DNA of 64,000 nucleotides from Anaerococcus sp. Marseille-P3625. Its GTDB lineage: Bacteria > Bacillota > Clostridia > Tissierellales > Peptoniphilaceae. The notes below the pieces were generated by a model. That model had not been told where the DNA came from, ran no database searches, and saw only the letters and a program-made list of their open reading frames with translations. The position numbers were made by a program, and so were the translations under genes. Shown piece after piece: positions 60,120 through 64,000 of this stretch (the stretch's first letter is position 1; each line of letters starts with the position of its first letter). The stretch lies in NCBI RefSeq assembly GCF_900232825.1, contig NZ_OCTP01000011.1, forward strand, positions 1,017,262 to 1,081,261. The letters are read 5' to 3'.

Positions 60120-60473
60120 ATGGCAAGAGTAAAAAGAGGAATAAACGCTAAAAAAAGACATAAGAAAGTATTAAAACAAGCTAAAGGATATTACGGATCC
60201 AAGAGCCTTCTATTCAAAACAGCTAACCAAGCTGTAATGAAATCACTAAGCTATGCTTACATCGGTCGTAAACATAGAAAGAGAGATTTTAGAAAACTTT
60301 GGATTGCAAGAATCAATGCTGCTGCTAGAATAAACGGAACAAGCTATTCTAAACTTATGGGCAACCTTAAAAAAGCAAACATCGACATCAATAGAAAAAT
60401 GCTTGCAGAAATTGCAGTTGAAAATCCAGCAGAATTTAGCAAATTAGTAGAATTAGCTAACAAAAACGCTTAA
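60120..60473 (+). CDS. rplT: 50S ribosomal protein L20
   Basis: 117 residues. [20 protein letters not shown] and [20 protein letters not shown] are diagnostic. Besides its structural role L20 is the expected ligand of the leader upstream of infC. AATAGGAGGTTAAGAAAA precedes the ATG. Confidence 0.97.
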   Translation: MARVKRGINAKKRHKKVLKQAKGYYGSKSLLFKTANQAVMKSLSYAYIGRKHRKRDFRKLWIARINAAARINGTSYSKLMGNLKKANIDINRKMLAEIAVENPAEFSKLVELANKNA

Positions 60474-60482
60474 TAAATCTAG

Positions 60483-61202
60483 ATGATTATAACTTCAAGT
60501 GATAATCAAAAATATAAGTATATATCAAAGCTAAAAAGCAAAAAGTTTAGGGATAAGGAAAATTCCTTTATCATAGAATCAAAAAAATTAGTAGAAGAGG
60601 CAATCTCTTCTGCTGATGTTGATTTTATTTTTTTAAGCGAAGACAATAAGGGTTACGAAAGTAATTTAGAAAAAATAGTTTTTTCAAACAATCTTTTTAA
60701 TAAATTAACAAATCTTGTAAATCCTGATGGTTTTGCAGCAGTAGTCAAAAAACCAAGGCAAAAAGATATAAAAGGTAAAAAAGTCCTAATGTTAGATCAA
60801 ATTAACGATCCTGGAAATATGGGAACCATAATAAGATCGGCAGAAGCTTTTGGATTTTCTGATATAATTTTACTTGCTAATACTTGTGATATATACAATG
60901 AAAAAACTTTAAGAGCCTCAATGGGCTCTATATTTAGATTAAATTTCGTCTACAAAAATATAGACGATATCAAAAATTTAAAAGAAAAATATAAGATTGT
61001 ATCTGCTGATATGAGTGGGTATGATATTAATGAATTTAAAAGTGATGAAGATTTGATTTTAGCTATTGGAAATGAAGCAAATGGCTTATCTGATGAAGTA
61101 AGAAATCTTACCGATATTTTTGTAAAGATTCCTATGCAAGGGAAAATTGAATCTTTAAATGCGGCAATAGCTGCAAGCATAATAATGAATAAGTTAAGCT
61201 AA
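60483..61202 (+). CDS. SpoU/TrmH-family RNA 2'-O-methyltransferase
   Basis: 239 residues. N-terminal substrate-binding segment (about 1-90), then the knotted SPOUT domain with motifs QINDPGNMGTIIRSAEAFG, ILAIGNEANGLSDEV and IPMQGKIESLNAAIAASI. It methylates ribose in rRNA or tRNA; the site is unknown. The ATG is 9 bases after rplT, with only a weak binding site. It lies between the ribosomal operon and the T-box of pheST. Confidence 0.9.
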   Translation: MIITSSDNQKYKYISKLKSKKFRDKENSFIIESKKLVEEAISSADVDFIFLSEDNKGYESNLEKIVFSNNLFNKLTNLVNPDGFAAVVKKPRQKDIKGKKVLMLDQINDPGNMGTIIRSAEAFGFSDIILLANTCDIYNEKTLRASMGSIFRLNFVYKNIDDIKNLKEKYKIVSADMSGYDINEFKSDEDLILAIGNEANGLSDEVRNLTDIFVKIPMQGKIESLNAAIAASIIMNKLS

Positions 61203-61204
61203 TG

Positions 61205-61428
61205 ATTCGAAAAAAAGTTTGGCTATCCTTATACAGAAAGAAGGGTTGATGAGAGCCTTTTAAGTAACGGTCAAATAATTCATCGATGAAGCAAGATGTG
61301 AAATTAAGTAGCTGAAACGTCTAGTCTGCGTTAAAAGACCAATGAGCGGATTTTATTTAAAATCAATTAAGGTGGTACCGCAGATTAAATGTTACTATAT
61401 TCTGTCCTTTTAGGATGGAATTTTTTTA
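61205..61428 (+). ncRNA. T-box leader (tRNA-Phe sensing) upstream of pheST
   Basis: The 248 bases between the methyltransferase and pheS contain the T-box core AAGGTGGTACCGCAG (61369-61383), a GGGTTGATGAGAGCC distal stem I region, and a terminator. TTC at 61279-61281, followed by A, is a fitting Phe specifier. No promoter was recognised here, so the leader may be read from the upstream operon as well. Confidence 0.88.
61399..61427 (+). terminator. T-box-controlled terminator before pheS
   Basis: ATTCTGTCC (61399-61407) pairs with GGATGGAAT (61413-61421) with two G-U pairs, followed by seven T residues. Confidence 0.85.
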
Positions 61429-61450
61429 TACAAAATTTTAGGAGGAAATT

Positions 61451-62473
61451 ATGGAAGAAAACTTAAAAGAACTCATTGCTAAGGCAATCCATGAAATAGA
61501 TTTAAGTCTTAGTCTTGAAGAGCTGGAAAAACTTAGAGTAAAATACCTTGGAAAAAAAGGATTAATAACAGATCTAAAGAAAAATATAGCAAAATTGCCA
61601 AAAGAAGAAAAGCCACAAGCAGGAAAATTAATCAACCAAACTAGCGTAAAAATAGAAGAAGCTTTGGAAGAAAAGACAAAGGCCATAAGAGAAAAACTTC
61701 TTGAAGAAAAAATAGAAGAAGAAAAAATTGATGTCACAGCACATTTTGATAGAAAAACTAGTGGGCATCTTGCTCTTATCAATCAAACCTTAGAAGACTT
61801 GGAAGCAATTTTTCAAAATATGGGCTTTGATGTAGTTGAAGGACCAGAAATTGATACAGTAAAAAACGTCTTTGATGACTTAAATTCACCTGCAGATCAT
61901 CCTGCAAGATCAACTTCAGATACATTTTATATTACAGATGATGTTCTCCTAAGACCACATACTTCTTCAATGCAAATTAGAGTAATGAATGAGGGCAAAC
62001 TTCCAATAAAAATGGTATCAGCAGGAAGAGTTTTTAGAAACGACGAAGTTGATGCAACACATTCACCAATGTTTCACCAATTGGAATGTCTAGTTGTAGA
62101 TGAAAATGTTTCAATGGCAAATCTTAAAGCTACTCTTGAAACTTTTATCAAAGAAATGTTTGGAGATGACATAAAATTAAGATATCGTCCTCATCATTTT
62201 CCATTTACAGAACCATCCTTGGAAGTAGATGCAACTTGTCCTATTTGTAAAGGCAAGGGCTGTCCTGCTTGTGGAAACACTGGTTGGTCAATGGAACTTT
62301 TAGGTGGAGGAATGGTTCATCCAAACGTTTTGGAAGCTTGTGGTATCGATAGCGAAAAATACACTGGCTTTGCCTTTGGACTTGGGGTAGATAGGATAGC
62401 CATGGTTAAATATGGACTTGATGATATCAGATTACTCTATGATAATGACAAGAGATTTTTAGAACAATTTTAG
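61451..62473 (+). CDS. pheS: Phenylalanine--tRNA ligase alpha subunit
   Basis: 340 residues. N-terminal coiled coil (about 1-90) that binds tRNA, then class II catalytic core: HPARSTSDTFYI, LLRPHTSSMQIRVM, SAGRVFRNDEVDATHSPMFHQLE (motif 2, about residues 195-217) and GFAFGLGVDRIAMVKYG (motif 3). A four-Cys cluster CPICKGKGCPAC is present. TTTTAGGAGGAAATT precedes the ATG. It forms the alpha2-beta2 enzyme with PheT. Confidence 0.96.
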   Translation: MEENLKELIAKAIHEIDLSLSLEELEKLRVKYLGKKGLITDLKKNIAKLPKEEKPQAGKLINQTSVKIEEALEEKTKAIREKLLEEKIEEEKIDVTAHFDRKTSGHLALINQTLEDLEAIFQNMGFDVVEGPEIDTVKNVFDDLNSPADHPARSTSDTFYITDDVLLRPHTSSMQIRVMNEGKLPIKMVSAGRVFRNDEVDATHSPMFHQLECLVVDENVSMANLKATLETFIKEMFGDDIKLRYRPHHFPFTEPSLEVDATCPICKGKGCPACGNTGWSMELLGGGMVHPNVLEACGIDSEKYTGFAFGLGVDRIAMVKYGLDDIRLLYDNDKRFLEQF

Positions 62474-62481
62474 GAGAAATT

Positions 62482-64000
62482 ATGTTAGTACCTTTAATTT
62501 GGCAAAATGAATATGTAAAAATTAACGAAGATATAAAGACAATTACAGATAGACTTTCTGAAACTGGAAGTCACGTTGAAGAAGTTACAAGAAAAACTAG
62601 CGATTTAAAAGGCGTTGTTTTAGGAAAAATTATTAAACAAGAAAAACATCCAAATGCAGACAGGCTAAAAGTTTTAACCATTGATATAGGGGAAGAAAAT
62701 CCGACAACAATAATAACTGCAGCAAAAAACACAAATGAAGGCGATAAAGTTTTTGTAATAAAAAGCGGAACGACTCTAGATAATGGAAATCATATTGGCG
62801 ATCATGATTTTTTTGGAATAAATTCATCTGGCATGCTAACAAGTTATGGGGAACTTGGCTATGACGATAGCGTAATTCCTAAAGAATTTAGAGATGGGGT
62901 AATTATAATTGATGATGATTACAAATTGGGAAGTTCTGTTAGTGAAGTTTTATCTTCAAATTCTCCAGTTATAGAATATGAAATAACTCCAAATAGACCA
63001 GATTGTCTTTCAATTATAGGCATGGCAAGAGAAAGTGCGGCAAGTTTTGGAGAAAAAATAAGCCTTCCAGAAATTAATTACCAAAATAATGATGAAGATA
63101 TAAAAGAATTTGCCAATGGTGTAGAAATATTAAGCAAATCATGCAATAGATTTACAGGAAGAGTCGTAAAAGATGTGAAAATTGGCAAATCTCCACAGTG
63201 GTTACAAAATTATCTAATCTTAGCAGGCATGCGCCCAATAAATAACATCGTAGATATTACAAATTTTGTAATGCTTGAAACTGGTCAACCACTTCACGCT
63301 TACGATTTGGACAAGCTTGCTGGCAAAAAAATCATCGTAAGAGATGCAAAAGATGGTGAAATCTTAAAAACCTTAGATGGAGAAGAAAGAAAACTTGATT
63401 CTTCGATGCTAGTTATTGCTGATGAAGACAAGGTAATTGGCTTAGCTGGAATCATGGGTGGATTTGATACAGAAGTAACTAATGAAAGTAAAAATATTTT
63501 ATTAGAAGCTGCAAATTTCAACTCCACAAATATCAGAGAAAGTTCAAAGAAATTAGGACTTCGTAGTGAAGCATCAAGCAGATTTGAAAAAGGCATTGCC
63601 ATAGAAATGGCAGATTTTGCGTCAAGGCGAGCTATGAAACTAATTGAAGATCTTAAAATCGGCGAAATTATCGGTGGATCTTTTGATGAGGGTGATAAGA
63701 AAAGCAAAGAAAAAGAAGTAGAACTTAGAATATCAAGACTTAACGCCCTAACTGGTGTAGACTTTACAATGGATCAAGCAATTAAAAATCTAGAACTTTT
63801 GGAATTTGAGGTAGAAAAAATCGATGAAGATAAAATTTTGGCAAAAGTTCCATATTTTAGATTGGATATTGATATAGAAGCAGACCTAATAGAAGAAGTT
63901 GTAAGACTTTATGGCATGGGAAAAATTGAATCAAAACCATTAAAATCAACCCTACAAAGAGGAATTCGCTGCAAGGCTCGTTTATTGCGCGATGATCTTA
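62482..64000 (+). CDS. pheT: Phenylalanine--tRNA ligase beta subunit, 3' end outside window
   Basis: The first 506 residues are open to the window end; the full protein is usually about 790-800. The start ATG at 62482 follows TTTTAGGAGAAATT, 8 bases after pheS. The N-terminal tRNA-binding OB domain (GKIIKQEKHPNADRLKVLTI, then INSSGMLTSYGELGY) is followed by the B3/B4 editing region (NRPDCLSIIGMARESA; MRPINNIVDITNFVMLETGQPLHAYD, about residues 252-277) and B5. The catalytic-like and anticodon-binding domains would follow. Confidence 0.95.
   Translation, partial: MLVPLIWQNEYVKINEDIKTITDRLSETGSHVEEVTRKTSDLKGVVLGKIIKQEKHPNADRLKVLTIDIGEENPTTIITAAKNTNEGDKVFVIKSGTTLDNGNHIGDHDFFGINSSGMLTSYGELGYDDSVIPKEFRDGVIIIDDDYKLGSSVSEVLSSNSPVIEYEITPNRPDCLSIIGMARESAASFGEKISLPEINYQNNDEDIKEFANGVEILSKSCNRFTGRVVKDVKIGKSPQWLQNYLILAGMRPINNIVDITNFVMLETGQPLHAYDLDKLAGKKIIVRDAKDGEILKTLDGEERKLDSSMLVIADEDKVIGLAGIMGGFDTEVTNESKNILLEAANFNSTNIRESSKKLGLRSEASSRFEKGIAIEMADFASRRAMKLIEDLKIGEIIGGSFDEGDKKSKEKEVELRISRLNALTGVDFTMDQAIKNLELLEFEVEKIDEDKILAKVPYFRLDIDIEADLIEEVVRLYGMGKIESKPLKSTLQRGIRCKARLLRDDL

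Noticed and set aside
1-64000. CRISPR array, prophage, toxin-antitoxin, secondary-metabolite cluster
   Set aside because: None of the repeat patterns or gene families for these were seen on either strand.

Overview
The window is chromosomal DNA of a low-GC, anaerobic, Gram-positive (Firmicutes) bacterium. The evidence is very A/T-rich codon usage, strong GGAGG ribosome binding sites, two T-box leaders, a Rex-type box in front of a complete butyryl-CoA pathway, a [FeFe]-hydrogenase, lipobox lipoproteins and an ECF transporter module. Gene content fits the Tissierellia / Peptoniphilaceae (for example an Anaerococcus-like coccus); that placement is inference. No phage, integrase, insertion sequence, rRNA operon or CRISPR array was found. 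About 64 protein genes (two cut by the window ends) and two tRNAs are supported.

Layout. 1-5660: branched-chain amino acid ABC importer with two tandem substrate-binding lipoproteins, a T-box leader between them, then livHMGF. 5663-10455 (minus): a heterodimeric ABC exporter and a long regulator with a C-terminal ArsR-type HTH, preceded by repeated TTAGAT/ATCTAA operator half-sites. 10669-18694: an unknown lipoprotein, a THUMP-domain RNA methyltransferase that looks leaderless, an L,D-transpeptidase, ecfA1-ecfA2-ecfT, truA and two envelope proteins. 18748-23158: recQ, asnA (minus) and an NCS2 nucleobase permease. 23314-29794: a complete phosphate regulon block, pstS-pstC-pstA-pstB-phoU-phoP-phoR, behind Pho-box repeats; its PstS is circularly permuted. 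29876-34101: a small Cys-rich protein with a monomeric [FeFe]-hydrogenase, then a small ABC importer of the nitrate/sulfonate/taurine type. 34163-42624: murJ, a MoxR ATPase / VWA pair (minus), and a MarR-controlled heterodimeric ABC exporter. 42802-45404: arsR-arsD-arsA with two ArsR-type operators but no arsenite permease. 45467-46868 (minus): FetAB-like exporter. 47063-47389: tRNA-Gly(GCC) and tRNA-Cys(GCA) separated by a hairpin-rich element. 47431-50786: a DUF6873-like protein, brnQ and hisS. 51081-56987: bcd-etfB-etfA-crt-hbd-thl. 57028-58118 (minus): an unknown protein and a YbaK-type deacylase. 58307-59161: DegV. 59221-64000: infC-rpmI-rplT behind an L20-type leader, a SpoU methyltransferase, a second T-box, pheS and the start of pheT.

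How it fits together. Amino acid uptake (liv, brnQ) and tRNA charging (hisS, pheST) feed a fermentative cell that removes reducing power through butyryl-CoA formation (Bcd/EtfAB bifurcation, crotonase, HBD, thiolase) and through H2 (FeFe-hydrogenase). The Rex-like box suggests NADH/NAD+ control of the butyrate operon. Phosphate scarcity is sensed by PhoPR encoded with its own target, the Pst transporter. Four export or resistance modules sit in one stretch (two ABC exporters, Ars, FetAB), three with a recognisable local operator. The most unusual single item is the PstS whose two sequence halves are in swapped order; next are the AUA-initiated infC, the ars operon without a pump, and the hairpin cluster between the tRNAs.
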